From Parietichytrium sp. I65-24A (lineage: Eukaryota; Sar; Bigyra; Thraustochytrida; Thraustochytriidae), in contig BLSF01000036.1 of NCBI GenBank assembly GCA_012862575.1, positions 310,001 to 374,000 of the forward strand: a DNA stretch of 64,000 nt. Direction: 5' to 3'. Under the pieces are notes generated by a model that saw only the letters and a list, made by a program, of their open reading frames with translations, did not search any database and was not told the DNA's origin. The first letter of the stretch is position 1. Each line of letters opens with the position of its first letter. A program made the translations under genes and the position numbers. Positions 41,761 to 53,397 of this stretch are shown here, piece by piece.

Positions 41761-43263
41761 CTATTTCTTGGCGGAGACTCCATAGGTTTCACGGTACTTT
41801 TGGACTGCTTCAATAAGGGTATCGGAGAGAGATCCGCTGGACTGAACGTACGTGAGCAAGTCGTCGAGACAGACGATCGGGAAAACGTCAAAGCCAAACT
41901 CCTCTTTGACGGCCTGGATAGCGCTTGATTTAGACTCGCTGTTGACGGTCTCCTGGCGGTCCAACGCGATCACCACCCCCGCGACCGACGCGCCTTCCTT
42001 TCCAAGAATATCAATGCTCTCACGGATGGCAGTTCCGGCAGTGATTACATCGTCCACGACAAGCACGCGCTTTCCCTTCACTGGCGCACCAACTAGCACA
42101 CCACCTTCTCCGTGGTCTTTGGCCTCCTTGCGGTTAAAGGCGAACGGAACATCGCGGCCGTGATCGCGGCACAATGACATCGCGATTACGGCACCGAGAG
42201 GGATGCCCTTGTATGCAGGCCCGAAGATGACGTCGAACTCTACCTTGCAATTGACGATGCACTGCGCGTAATAACGGCCAAGGCCGTCCAGGGCGGACCC
42301 AGTATTAAAGAGGCCTGCATTGAAAAAGTAAGGGCTCTTGCGGCCGGACTTGAGCGTGAACTCTCCGAATTTTAGAACGCCACACTTGAGGGCGAGCTCA
42401 AAAAACTCGCGCTGATGAGGCAGAAGATCTGAGCTGGACTCCTTAGAGCTCTTCAATTTGCGGACTTGATTAAGCTGCTCGCGAAAGTCCTCTGCGGCCT
42501 TCTTTGGGCTCTCTGCTCGAGAGATTCCCCGCGAGACTGGCACCAAAAGTCCCATGCCGTCCTCTCGAAGCCCAGCACGAGCGGCGTCTTCCAAAGATCC
42601 ACCTTGGAAACCGACGCCAGGCGCTAAAATCCACAGTCCTGGCGCAGCTTTGCGAGCACGCTCGAGAGCCTCGACATCAGTGGCCCCAACGACAAGGCCG
42701 ATGTTGTCGTTTGTGTTCCATTGCGCGCACTGGCGAGCAATTTTCTCGTACAGCAGACCACCTTCGGCCAAAGCGGCAGTCTCAAAGTCGTTCGAGCTGG
42801 GGTTGGAGGTCTTGCAAAGCACAAACGCCCCTTTGCCTTCGCGCATGAACGGACCCACCGAGTCATACCCCATGTATGGGTGCAGGGTCACGCAGTGCGC
42901 TCCAAGCTGGTCGAACGACGCCGCCGCATATGCCTCCGCCGTGGTGCTGATGTCCCCGCGCTTGTTATCTAGCACCACCGGAATGTCATCCGGCACTGCG
43001 CGGATCACTTGCGCCAACGTCTGGAAACCCTCCTCCCCCAGCGCCTCGAAGAAGGCTGCGTTGGGCTTGTAGGCTGCCGCCACGTGCTTGGTCTCCTCGA
43101 TCAGCCTCAAGCTGAAGTCCAGCGCGGCCTTTGCCTGGCTCTTCGCGTCCGTGCCGCTCGCAAGGCTCGAGAGGTCTGAAGCGTGCGGGTCAAGGCCCAC
43201 GCACAGCAGCGAGTCCACTGCGGCGACGCGCCGCTCCAGTGTCTTGAAGAAACCCTCCGCCAT
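41761..43263 (-). CDS. UMPS: UMP synthase, inverted fusion: orotidine-5'-phosphate decarboxylase then orotate phosphoribosyltransferase
   Basis: A 500-residue bifunctional enzyme of pyrimidine synthesis, converting orotate plus PRPP to OMP and then to UMP. The decarboxylase comes first: LLCVGLDPH near residue 20, the catalytic [10 protein letters not shown] (Lys-x-x-Asp set) around residue 95-105, and the phosphate-binding region toward residue 225 ([10 protein letters not shown]). The phosphoribosyltransferase follows: [27 protein letters not shown], and the PRPP motif [17 protein letters not shown] around residue 400. Animals and plants have the reverse order (OPRT-OMPDC). The inverted order is known from stramenopiles, kinetoplastids and some cyanobacteria. 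The DNKRGDI form is the bacterial-type decarboxylase clade. The C-terminus SAKK is not a canonical PTS1, so glycosomal/peroxisomal targeting as in trypanosomatids is not indicated. Confidence 0.96.
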   Translation of the reverse strand: MAEGFFKTLERRVAAVDSLLCVGLDPHASDLSSLASGTDAKSQAKAALDFSLRLIEETKHVAAAYKPNAAFFEALGEEGFQTLAQVIRAVPDDIPVVLDNKRGDISTTAEAYAAASFDQLGAHCVTLHPYMGYDSVGPFMREGKGAFVLCKTSNPSSNDFETAALAEGGLLYEKIARQCAQWNTNDNIGLVVGATDVEALERARKAAPGLWILAPGVGFQGGSLEDAARAGLREDGMGLLVPVSRGISRAESPKKAAEDFREQLNQVRKLKSSKESSSDLLPHQREFFELALKCGVLKFGEFTLKSGRKSPYFFNAGLFNTGSALDGLGRYYAQCIVNCKVEFDVIFGPAYKGIPLGAVIAMSLCRDHGRDVPFAFNRKEAKDHGEGGVLVGAPVKGKRVLVVDDVITAGTAIRESIDILGKEGASVAGVVIALDRQETVNSESKSSAIQAVKEEFGFDVFPIVCLDDLLTYVQSSGSLSDTLIEAVQKYRETYGVSAKK

Positions 43264-44887
43264 CCTGCTCAGTGGCTCACCCGCTAGACTACTGAATACT
43301 AAATTGCCGAATTGCGAGCTTGTGTCGCCGCACGTTGATGGACGGTTGACGATTGATGCGCGCTCGAGTACACAACTGCGAGTACAAGCACTGACTGTGA
43401 GTTCTGTGAGTACTCAGTACTGTCAGTATCTGTCAGTGGCGCGTCTCTCTGTGCCTTTAAAGTGATCTTCCGCGGCTACGAAAGTTAGGAACAATGTGTA
43501 AGCGGCGTCTATGTTGTCTATGTATCTCGTTCCTTCTATCTTTCTAAATGCTAAATGCCAAATTCTAATCTTTCTTCCTTCCTTCTTGTACTTGTTCTAA
43601 TCGCAGCGAGATTTCAAATGATGTTTGAACTCGTGAATTCGTTAGTCTCTCCGTCCGAGGATGTCGGAGGCTCCAAACTAAAAAGGTTGTAAAGAATGAA
43701 TGTGTGAGTTCTCTTTTTGGAACAAATTACATCATTCGCCATTCCATGTCATTCATTCCATGCATACATTCCACTGATACGTGAGTACCAAGTACTACAG
43801 TGGCGATCCACACAAGTCCATGGTCATGGATGGTATCCATGGATGGTATCCATGGTCCAGAACACCTTTGTGAAAGAAGCAAAGTCATTTCGACATGCGC
43901 ATAACACAATCTAGCCTCTAGCTAAGCGACCAGTGCTAAGGCGACATTACTACGACCACTTTAGCGAGAAGCAAGGCACAGTCAGAAAGAGACCAATAAA
44001 CAACTCAAATTCATCATCAGATTCATCAGATTCAGAATTCACGGGTCAGGAATTTTGCTTTTATCTAGAGCCAGATAATTTAGATTGAAATGCTTTCTTT
44101 ACAGTCTGAGCATTGAGCATATCTGCAATCCTGAGGCAGTTTGAGATCGTTGGTGGAACACTTGAAGCTTTTGAGGCGCCCCACTGACACCGGTATCGTT
44201 CGAGCGCTGAAAGCTCTGCACCTCTTGGAACAAGGTCCTCGAAGAATGTGAAGAGACGTACTGGTACTGTTGCTAGTACTCAGTACTACGTCCTTTCGGG
44301 CGCGGCACAACGAGCCCCGATTCACAATTATAACACTCGCAACAGAATTGAAAGTGCATGCAATTGCCGGTTCTTCTCTCTAGAACCCACTGGAGAACCC
44401 ATTCAGCCTTCAAAGACCGGTAGTGGTATGGCCTAAGAACCTCAAAGCCCTATGTAGCACCATCATCGGTTCCGCGTACACTTCGAAAAAATTCGGAGTA
44501 CACTGGGCGTATGCCACTAGCACCATCAGCCTCGAACGATTAGACGATCTACCAAATTCTACGCAGGCCGTTGAACGACACATTTCCCTTCCCGTGCCAA
44601 CAACCCCACAGGTGGAAACACACGACACACCCACAGTTTGCACGATAGCAGCAGGAAGGAAGGAGTACGCGAGGACAGGACGCTGGAAGTGGGCAACACG
44701 GGCAAACGCAGTTGCGCGGAACCAACCGCCCGCGGACCCGGTGTGGGAACCGGGATCCTGTTGCTCAACCAACACATCAACCAACCAGCCAACATTCGGA
44801 GACTCGGAGACTCGGAGATTGTGGAATTTAGGTCTGTCTACTCTGTCTCTCATCTTCGCGAGGACCCCTTGTCAGCTCAGCTCAAGC
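43264..44887. other. Divergent intergenic region UMP synthase / 2-oxoacid dehydrogenase E1
   Basis: It holds the longest cluster of the dispersed GTACTCAGTACT-type motif (about 43396-43437), some 130-170 bases upstream of the UMP synthase start, and another copy at 44273-44289. A 13-bp direct repeat, ATGGATGGTATCC twice (43826-43851), forms part of a palindrome. The open frame before 44888 is the unspliced 5' extension of the E1 gene and looks non-coding. Confidence 0.55.
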
Positions 44888-44918
44888 ATGCGTCGCGGCG
44901 TGTCGAGAGGCGTGCGCT

Positions 44919-44952
<34 letters not shown>

Positions 44953-47900
44953 TTGGTCGGGTGGCGTGGAGGCGTCCGCGGAGGAGAGCGCGCGAGTGTT
45001 CCATCTGATCCAGGCGTACAAGTCGCACGGGCATCTGATCGCGAAGCTGGACCCGCTTGGGCTGGCCGTGGACGACCCGCTGCGCGCCCCGTTCTATCTG
45101 CAGGATGTGCCGGTGCTGCAGCCAGAGACGTACGGTCTGACGGTGGACGCGGCGGCGCTGCGGCGCGTGTATTGGGTGGGCGATGCTTTGCGGCCGGCGC
45201 TGGAAGGGCCGAGGCACGAGCTGCGCGAGGTGTTGGCGGTGCTGAAGGAGGCGTACTGCGGGACGGTGGCGCTGCAGTTTGCTCATGTGACGCGGCCGGA
45301 CTGCATCAAATGGCTGGACGCAAGGGCGCTGGCGGGGGCGAAGGCGCGGCAGTGGACGCCGGCGGAGAAGCGCAAAGTGCTGCGGCAGATCGCCAGTGCG
45401 ACTTATTTTGAAGAATTCTTCGGCGCGAGGCTGTCCGGCGCGAAGAGGTTCTCGCTGGAGGGCTGCGAGTCCATCGTGCCGGGGCTGGAGGCGCTGTTGA
45501 AACGCAGTGCAGAGCTGGGCATTAGGTCGGTGGAGATGGGGATGGCGCACCGAGGCAGGTTGAATGTGTTGAAGAATGTGCTGAATGTACCCCTGGAAGC
45601 AATTGTGTACAACTTTCAGGCGTATTTGCCCGACGACAATGAACACCCCAACAACTCGAACGATGTTAGGTACCATCTGGGAACCTCCACAGTCAGACAC
45701 TACGACAATAACCTGTCCCTACGCGTGTCTTTGGCTGCCAATCCGTCGCATCTGGAAAGCGTCAACAGCGTGGTGTTGGGGAAGACGAGGGCCCGGCAGT
45801 TTCTGATCCGCGGCGCCACAGTGGAAGACGACACCGGGGCGATCCATGTGCGCAAATCGCCCAAGCGCGGCTCAGTGGACTACAGCCCTAGTGATAGCGC
45901 CAAGAAGGAGTCCATGGCTCTTCTTTTGCACGGCGACGCATCCTTTTATCAAGGAAGCGTCCGAGAAGTGCTTGGATTTAGCAACCTTCGAGACTACACC
46001 ACCGGAGGAACGGTGCACATCATCATTAACAATCAGATCGGCTTTACGACGATGCCCAAGGAGTCACACTCCTCGATCTATTGCTCAGACGCCGGGCTCT
46101 CCATTGGTGCGCCTATTTTCCACGTGAATGGCAACGACCCGGAAAGCGTCGCGAGGGTATGCCAAACCGCCGTCGAGTACCGGCAAGAATTTGGGAGGGA
46201 CTGCATTGTGAACGTGTGGGGATACCGGAGGCATGGCCACAACGAACAGGACGATCCCAAAGTCACGCAGCCAATCATGTACTCTCGCATCCAGCAATTA
46301 CCAACCCTGTGCAATGCATATGCGCAAAAGCTTTTGGCTGACGGTGTCCTGTCCTCGGCAAAGGAACTGAAAACTATCAAGAAGGAGCTTATGAAAGAAT
46401 ACATACCTGCTGTTGAGGAGGACAGCGAGGCGAGCGAAGCCAGCGCGGAAAGAATGAAGCTAACCTACATGTGGAATGAGCTAGGTTTGCTCACGGGCAC
46501 AGAGAATGCTGTACCAAATCTCAACCGCAAATTATTATTGGAGTCGTTGGTGACCGGCGTGGACGTGGAGCTCCTACGCTCGTATGGCCGCGCTATCTTC
46601 ACGCTGCCGCCACCTTCTAGCTTTAATGCGCACCCCAAGGTTGAGGCAAACTTCAAGCAACGCTTGGCTTCTATCGACGTGGACGCAGGGGCTTCCATTC
46701 GATGGGCAACCGCAGAGGCCCTCGCTTTCGCAACATTGCTGACCGATGGCTTTCACATTCGCCTCAGCGGACAGGATGTTGAGAGAGGGACTTTCAATCA
46801 GAGACATGCAGTAATCTACGACCAGCTTCGATCATTTCGCGGAAACGAGGCATTTTACAAGCCCTGGACCGCCTTGCAAAACCTAGAGTGGCATCAGGAG
46901 GACATTCGGAAAGATATGATCCGCCGAGTGAATTCCATGTCAGACATGTCGATCGAACGTGGGGCTTCAGCGTCTTTACCCGCAGAGGCCGTTGACGACA
47001 CAGTCGCGGAAGAAGAGGATGAAGAGGATTGTTTTCTCGGAGACACCTCCTCCTACGCAGGACACTACAGTTTTCCTTCTGTTCAAGAAGGCAAGGACAA
47101 AGATAAGACACACAATAAGGCGTTCTCGCCTTCCTCTTCTCACTCCAATCGCCAGGTATATGCAGGGCATTACACCTTTGATTCATCCCCAGGGAGAAGT
47201 GCACGAGGACTGAATGTCAGCCAACCGCTCAACGCGGTCATGGCGGAGGTGGGCGACGCAAGTCTCATTCAGAACGAACTTGATCGGATTCAACGAGGCG
47301 TGGACTCTCGCGCGCAACAAAGACGAGATTCCAAGCGAGTGCTCCGATGGCGAGAGCCTCGCGAGTATGCTCCCGAGCTGGGAGAAATGGAGGTGTGCAA
47401 CAGCCCTTTGAGTGAAGAAGCAGTGCTTGGATTCGAGCATGGTTACAGCCTTTATTCGCCCAACATCATGCCGATCTGGGAAGCCCAATTTGGCGACTTT
47501 AGCAACTGTGCTCAGACTATAATCGACACCTTCATTGCTAGCGGAGAAGAGAAGTGGGTTCGCTCTTCTGGCCTCGTGATGCTTTTGCCTCATGGCTACG
47601 AGGGCCAAGGCCCAGATCATAGTTCAGCCAGAGTAGAGCGTTTTTTGCAGCTCTGTTCTGAACCTGACGATCCCCAAAAGCTCCCTGGCGACATAGGCTC
47701 TGAGCGCGACTTCCTCGCGCAGGTGAATCTACACGTGTTGAACATGTCCACCCCAGCACAATACTTTCACGCGCTACGACGCCATATGCTTTTACCTGTT
47801 CGAAAGCCACTGATTATCTTCACGCCAAAGTATCTGCTTCACCATCGCCCATGCTCATCTTCGCTTGAGGAGTTTGGCCCAGATCATAGCTTTCAAGTGG

Positions 47901-48421
47901 TTCTCGACGACCCTGTGTTCGCCCAAGCCAAATTCACCGACGCCAAACCTCGCAAGCCGAAGCGAGTGATTATGTGCTGCGGGAAGATCTACTACCATTT
48001 AGTTCACAAGCGAAAGAGCCTCGATCTCGATGATCAAGTCTGTATCCTTCGAGTAGAACAGCTTTGCCCGTTTCCCTTCTATTCGCTCAAAATCGCACTG
48101 GGCGAGTACGTCGGCGATGACAATGTCGAGCTGGTCTGGGTGCAAGAAGAGCCCAAGAACATGGGTGCTTGGTCGCACGTGGATCCAAGAGTTCGAAGAA
48201 TTCTCCGAGATATCAACAAGCAAGCTGGGACGAATCACTCCTTAAGCTACATTGGGCGGCCACATTCGGCATCGACAGCAACCGGGTCCTTCGAATTGCA
48301 CCGAGAGGAGCTGAATCAGGTCGTAACGCATGCTCTTACGAAACCTCTCCACTATTCACCATGGCATCGGAAGCGTAGCGAAGTTACAGTAAAGGCACAT
48401 GGACCCGCTGACATTGTCTAA
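44888..48421 (+). CDS. DHTKD1: 2-oxoacid dehydrogenase E1, OGDH/DHTKD1 family, with large internal insert
   Basis: An 1177-residue thiamine-diphosphate enzyme. The ATG at 44888 gives an Arg/Ser-rich presequence (MRRGVSRGVRCASSSSSSSS), suggesting mitochondria. Core motifs are SHGHLIAKLDPLGL, GMAHRGRLNVL, HGDASF, INNQIGF, VERGTFNQRHAV and WEAQFGDF. The family holds 2-oxoglutarate dehydrogenase (TCA cycle) and DHTKD1 (2-oxoadipate, lysine breakdown). Several motifs favour DHTKD1: SSIYCSDAG, NSPLSEEAVLGFE and GYEGQGPDHSSAR. The N-terminal E2-binding arm of OGDH is also missing. Other blocks look like bacterial SucA, so the symbol is tentative. About 165-185 extra residues (about 46830-47388) lie between GTFNQRHAV and NSPLSEEAV. 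They contain an acidic run and two YAGHY-(S/T)-F repeats. Confidence 0.9.
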
Positions 48422-48558
48422 AAGGTTCGAGCCCTTCTCTTCTGGGATCCGCGGCTCGGGACTGACTGTGAATGTGGAACGGCGGGTAAGGCATTGGACC
48501 AGAGACTTTTGTACTTCTAGTATGTGTTCATGAACGAGAATGTTCATTGACTGTGAAA

Positions 48559-50385
48559 TTATTTTTGAAGTGTCAAATAACAGGGTAATAGGATCGACAA
48601 CGTAATCATGCATATGAGGGCCATTGCAGATGCTTTGTAGTAGCGGCCCCAAATTTTGAAACAAACGTGAAAATACAATCAGTCAGTTTCTACGCGACTC
48701 CAAGCTATTCAACACACGCTTCGAAAAGTTGGCTACTTACAAGTAATACAGAGAACGACGTAAAAGCCCATCTTGAGATGCGTGCGGGCAATGTACACCC
48801 GATGCCTTGCGCAGATCAAGTGCTTGACGACGTCAACAACATTCTCAATAGCAACCATGACAATAAACTTCACGACCACTGGCCCGCTCGCTCCAAGAAA
48901 ATCCCGGAATGACTCTTCCTGAGTCGAAGACCAGTCCAGGAACAGGACGACAAAAATCGCAACAAAGACTGCATTCTTTTCTCCAAATTCTTCGGAGCTA
49001 ATACGCAACGCAAGAGAGTGTTCCAATTGCTACATCCAACATTTCACCTCCTGATTGTCAGTCTCGAGAAACACTGAGAGAAAAATACTCGGAGGTGCCA
49101 AAATCAAACTTACTCTGCGAGAGGTACCACTCGTCGTGGCCCCTCCATCACTACACGGAGCCGTGGGGTTTGCGTCGCCTTCTTGTGACAAGTCGGAGAT
49201 TGGGTTATCGAGGACATGAACTGCAATTTTCCCGAATCGGTCGCCTAACATAATGTTCAGCGAAGCCTGAATTCCGAACAACTCGAGCATGAAGGAAAGC
49301 AAAACCGCGGTGAAAAAAGACGAATACTCCTGTATGCGAAGCATGGCAATAAAGCCCGGGGAAGTAAGGAAGATCTCCACCATGAGGTAGAGCTCTTGCA
49401 TAAATGCATTGTAGGTCTCGCTATCCCACTCACTTCTTGCCCTTTGCTTTTGGAGAAAAGTTGTATTTGCTCTGACAAAAAGTTTTCGCAACAAGAACTG
49501 AATCGCAGGGAAAACCGCTCCAGTGAGCAGTACCTCTGCGTGAAGTCCAATACAACAAACATTGTACGTTGCGTGAGTTTGGCGGCCCATAATGGAACAT
49601 TTGGCCTCAGGACCTTGAAAGTGGGTCAACTTACCTTGCCAAAACACTGTCAACGTGGCCGTGACATGCAAGTAGAGGAAAACAGTTGCTGCGAATAATA
49701 ATGTGCAGAACGGGACCGCAGCTGTCTGGAAGAAGAGCAAGACGATGCTTCTACACGAGCTTCTTCTCGCTGAGCTCCGAATAAGAAGTCGGACAAAGTC
49801 AGACAGGCCCAGTGTTGCGAATGCGAAAAGGACATTTAAAATGCCAGGAACCCACTCAAGCCACAACCTTGTGCACAAAAGGAACACCACCCAGCACGAG
49901 ACTGTGAATGCAATAGAAAATCTGTAGCGAGAAGAAGCTTTGGCAGAGAAAGGCCTGACGGCACTGTAATTGATGGTGAGAACGTAGAGTGTTGCGGCCA
50001 CACTTGGAGTCAGGAGCTCCACCCCTTCACCAGCGCGGGATGTCCACTCCTGACATGTAACGTTGTTGTTGTTCACCAAGCTGACGTCCCGCACGCTGAA
50101 GTTCCCGTAAAGTGACATTTCGATCACGTACATGAGGAGGAATAAAATGCAGACCTGCGGGAGTGCCGCAAATATCTGGACACACGATGCTTGCAACGAA
50201 TGGAGGCCTTGATGCTCCACGATCTCACGCAGAGTCGGGGGATCCTCCTCATAGTCGTAGGAGCAAGACCGAGTCACGGCCCGAGGTATATAGGCGAGAG
50301 TGGAAACGCGTCGCCCCGCTCCGGCTTGCCGAATGACGTATTGGCTTCCCGACTTGGTGCCACTCAGTCTCGCTGGAGGCGTCAT
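48559..50385 (-). CDS. Multi-pass membrane protein of unknown family, four exons
   Basis: The model is exon 1 50385-49635, exon 2 49535-49114, exon 3 49029-48741, exon 4 48632-48559, giving 511 residues. All introns start GTAAGT. The first two (99 and 84 nt) are multiples of three; the first contains no in-frame stop, while the second ends in a TAG that is the splice acceptor. The last exon (ending ...TLQK) is less certain. About nine or ten hydrophobic segments are visible, including ALPQVCILFLLMYVIEMSLY, IAFTVSCWVVFLLCTRLWL, LFAATVFLYLHVTATLTVFW and, in exon 3, NAVFVAIFVVLFLDW. Between them are a Cys/Asn-rich loop and a polar Ser/Gly segment before exon 3. No transporter or receptor signature was recognised, and function is unknown. 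Confidence 0.65.
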
Positions 50386-51298
50386 CGGGTGGCAGCTCCA
50401 GCAGCGGCCCTTCGGACCCTTACTGCGTCATGCCAAACCTCTCGCGTCCAATCCGGAGTTGCGACTAAGAAAACCCTTTTGCCGTGCTTTCGGGAAGCAA
50501 ACTTTCTGTCAGTTCGTTTATGTAAAAAACTCTTTTGGAATTATATACAGTAAAAGTTATGCGTGTTCAAATTACAGAATCAGAAACCTCCTTAGCGAAA
50601 GCAGCAGCACAGCATCTCAATCGCCAGCAAAGTGTGACCGACCACTTTTCGGAGTCAGGATTGTCAGGATGCTGGTACAGCTCCACAATTGGCTACCCTT
50701 TCGGACTGTGCGCTGTTTGGACTGCGAATCTGAGTGTTGCTCATTTTCATACCAACTCAACGTCAAGATGCTCGCCCGCCGATGAGCGCGGCGTACAGAA
50801 TTCAGGTTTCCAGAGCGAGCCAGCCAGTAGTCAGAATAATTAACTTTTCAATCAACATCAACCCCTCCCCTACAGCAATCACGCAGCGCTCGTTGCACTC
50901 AGAGGCTCGCTGAGGCGCACTGTCATTTGATGCCATTTACTCTCCCAGAGGCTCTCCCAGAGGCTCTGAGGGCGACTAGTAATTTGTCGAGGGTGAGGGT
51001 CACGGCGACGGTCGGATCTGGTCCAACGAATCTCTCCCATGTGCACGATAGCACGAAAGGTTACGCGCTGCCATTAGCCACGCCCGACGTTGTTCGCTCA
51101 AGAGTTGCCATGCGAAGAAGGTGTTGAGGGCAGGCAGGCGCAGGACAGGGAGGGCCTCAGATTCGTTTCTCTCGCGATGAGACTGCTGCACTTTCTTCCA
51201 AGACTTTATGCAGTCGAAGTCAATGCAAGCAAGGTCATGCGTGGCACGAGCGACATTCCTTTCAAGAGTCTAAAGATGCCGGCGCGACTGGCGTGATC

Positions 51299-51357
51299 TC
51301 TCTCTCTCTCTCTCTATTTATCTCTCTCTCTCACTCTCACTCACTCACTCACTCACT
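51299..51357. repeat. CT/CTCA microsatellite
   Basis: (TC)n followed by TATTTATC, more (TC)n and a (TCAC)n run. Low complexity, about 1 kb upstream of the p28 gene. Confidence 0.85.
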
Positions 51358-51805
51358 TTGCATGGGTCCACACTACGCCATTCTTCATTCCGGCTGTGTT
51401 TCTTACTCTCCACCGTAAAAGCCCATCGTTCAACCTTTTCAAGAGTCTCGACAATTCCGCAAGTGCGCTTGCCAACTAACCTTAATCTTCACTTTTGCTC
51501 ACGCAAGTGCACGTAAGTCTCCAAGTTGCCTGGTCTCCCATTCCATCTGGGCCATCTGGGCCATCTGGCACGTCTGGCAATCCATCGCGCGGTGGGAGAA
51601 CGACACCTGTTCTTCCGCGTTCGCTCGCAAGTGTCCGTTTCGACCGTTGACGGGCTAGCGCCCCGTCCTAAAGCGCCGCTGCCTCGCCGGCATCTGACGT
51701 CATGTAAGACGGCGCTGTTAAGCACGTAATGGTCCACTGCTGACGGAATCATCTGGGATGGACGAGCGAGTTAGCTGGATAGCTGGTTCAATCATTCATG
51801 TTCAT

Positions 51806-51845
51806 TGAGATTGATTGATTGAATGATTGAATGGTTGATTGATTG
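51806..51845. repeat. GATT/GATTGAAT tandem repeat
   Basis: Direct reading gives consecutive GATT and GAATGATT units. Similar shorter runs occur at 24879-24903 and 12476, so this is a recurrent simple sequence in the genome. Confidence 0.75.
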
Positions 51846-52333
51846 TTCGAATGAAAAGAGGCAATTGGAAGCAATGAAGCTTTGTTTGTTTTCTTAGTTC
51901 TCTTGACAGCGGCTTGGAGTTTACAATCGGAACAAAATCGCGCTTGGAGGCAGCAGGGAGATGAGGTAGACGAACGCCGTCTCTTGACTTTGGCCGCAAT
52001 CATAATTGAATCATTGAACAACAACCCTAGAGTTTGTCTGTCTGGTCACTCGCTGGGCGTTAAGCTAGCGCGAGGTACACGCTTTGGTCGCAGAGCAGCT
52101 GAGCTGAGCTCCTGGTCGAAGAAAGGCACTAGCTAGCTAGCAGTTGTCGCCCTTTTCGCAACCACATCACTGGTCCCACCGGTCGGTCCGTGTCAAGGTC
52201 GGAAAAGCCACGCACGCGCTCGCGAGCCACGGGGCGGGAGACGGACATATCGATTCTATTGCGCAGCCAAAAGGGGAGGTCGAGGCGCGGGAGAGCATCT
52301 TGATCGGCGCTTCAGGCTTGTGCGCGAGGAAGG

Positions 52334-53148
52334 ATGGCGACCCAGACGAGCTTGGTCAAGTACAACAACCCCGTGCTGGTGAGCACGACCAAGGGGAAGA
52401 GCGCGAAGAAGGAGAAGCCAGCGGCTGACAGCAAGGAGATCGTGCAGACGGAAGACATACTTAATTCCATCTTGCCGCCCAAGTGAGTTTCTGGAGAGAG
52501 CTGTGGTCCGCGAGTGTATTTTTTTGTGTGTGTTGGGGGGCGGGGCGGGGGGAGTTAAGATGGCGGTCTGACCAGTTGCTCGACGTTGTGCGCAGGGAAT
52601 GGACCAAAAACGGACAGCTTTGGGTCCAATACGTCTCAAGTACACCTGCTACGAGGCTGGAGGTGGTGAACCTGCAGGAGCAGTTGGACCAGAAACTTCA
52701 GCAGAGGCAAGCGCGAGAGACTGGTATCTGCCCTATTCGGGAGGAGTTGTACGCACAGTGCTTTGACGAACTTATTCGCCAGGTGACAATCAATTGCGCC
52801 GAACGCGGCCTCTTGCTCTTGCGCGTTCGCGATGAGATTCGAATGACAATCGCAGCGTACCAGACACTGTACGAGAGCTCCATTGCCTTTGGCATGCGTA
52901 AAGCACTGATGGCGGAACAAAAGAAGGCAGAGCTGGAGGCCAAGATCAAGCAGCTTCGGTCCGAGAAAAAGGATCTCGATCAGCAAGTCGCTGATCTCAA
53001 GAGCAAACGCGAGGAGATCGAGCAGTCGTCTAAGGAAAGGCAAGAGGAGGAGAAGAAGAAGCACGAGGAAGAGGTTACCTTTCTCAAAGAGACCAATGAT
53101 CAGCTTAAGAAGAATCTTGAGGCACTTTTGTCTGCGCCGAAAAAGTAA
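52334..53148 (+). CDS. DNALI1: Axonemal dynein light intermediate chain p28 (two exons)
   Basis: Exon 1 is 52334-52482, the intron 52483-52595 (GTGAGT..GCAG), and exon 2 52596-53148. The product is 233 residues, a little shorter than the 250-260 of animal and algal p28. Family features are SLVKYNNPVLVS at the start, EDILNSILPPKEW, TCxI-type ETGICPIREELYAQCFDELIRQVTINCAERGLLLLRVRDE, and a C-terminal coiled coil of 100 residues rich in Lys/Glu. p28 is an inner-arm dynein subunit that binds dynein heavy chain with actin and drives ciliary beating. Its presence shows the organism makes motile flagella. The next gene on the opposite strand also carries a microtubule-binding domain. Confidence 0.96.
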
Positions 53149-53397
53149 TCTAGCAAGGAATGGATTCTCGTTGCTTTCTTAGTTTTATATATACCCGTAC
53201 ATATTATGTCCTCACAAGCAAAAGCAATGTGCAAATCACGATTCCTTATAAGATACTCCGTTTCCTAATTTCTGCTTTGTCGACGCTAAGTTTAGTTGCC
53301 CGAGGAGAAAGTCCGTGCCAAACCAGGACAAGAGAAGATCCAATAATGAAGAGAAAATGGTTTCTTCAAATCATTGCAACAACTGTGGTTAATAAAT

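Larger units (their letters stand above)
50386..52333. other. Divergent intergenic region with CT and GATT repeats
   Basis: About 1.9 kb. CT/CTCA repeats run at 51299-51357, a GATT/GAATGATT array at 51806-51845, and a short GGGCCATCT duplication at 51547-51572. It precedes the p28 dynein gene. Short frames show no domain. Confidence 0.5.

Noticed and set aside
46756-46820. Apparent loss of a His in the GTF-x-x-RH catalytic region of the E1 enzyme (NQRHA instead of SHRHH)
   Set aside because: Mycobacterial and DHTKD1-type family members also have Gln at this site, so it is a normal variant.
48426-48450. GGTTCGAGCCC just after the E1 stop codon, resembling a tRNA T-arm
   Set aside because: The T stem is four of five pairs, but no acceptor stem, D arm or anticodon arm fits in the preceding coding sequence.
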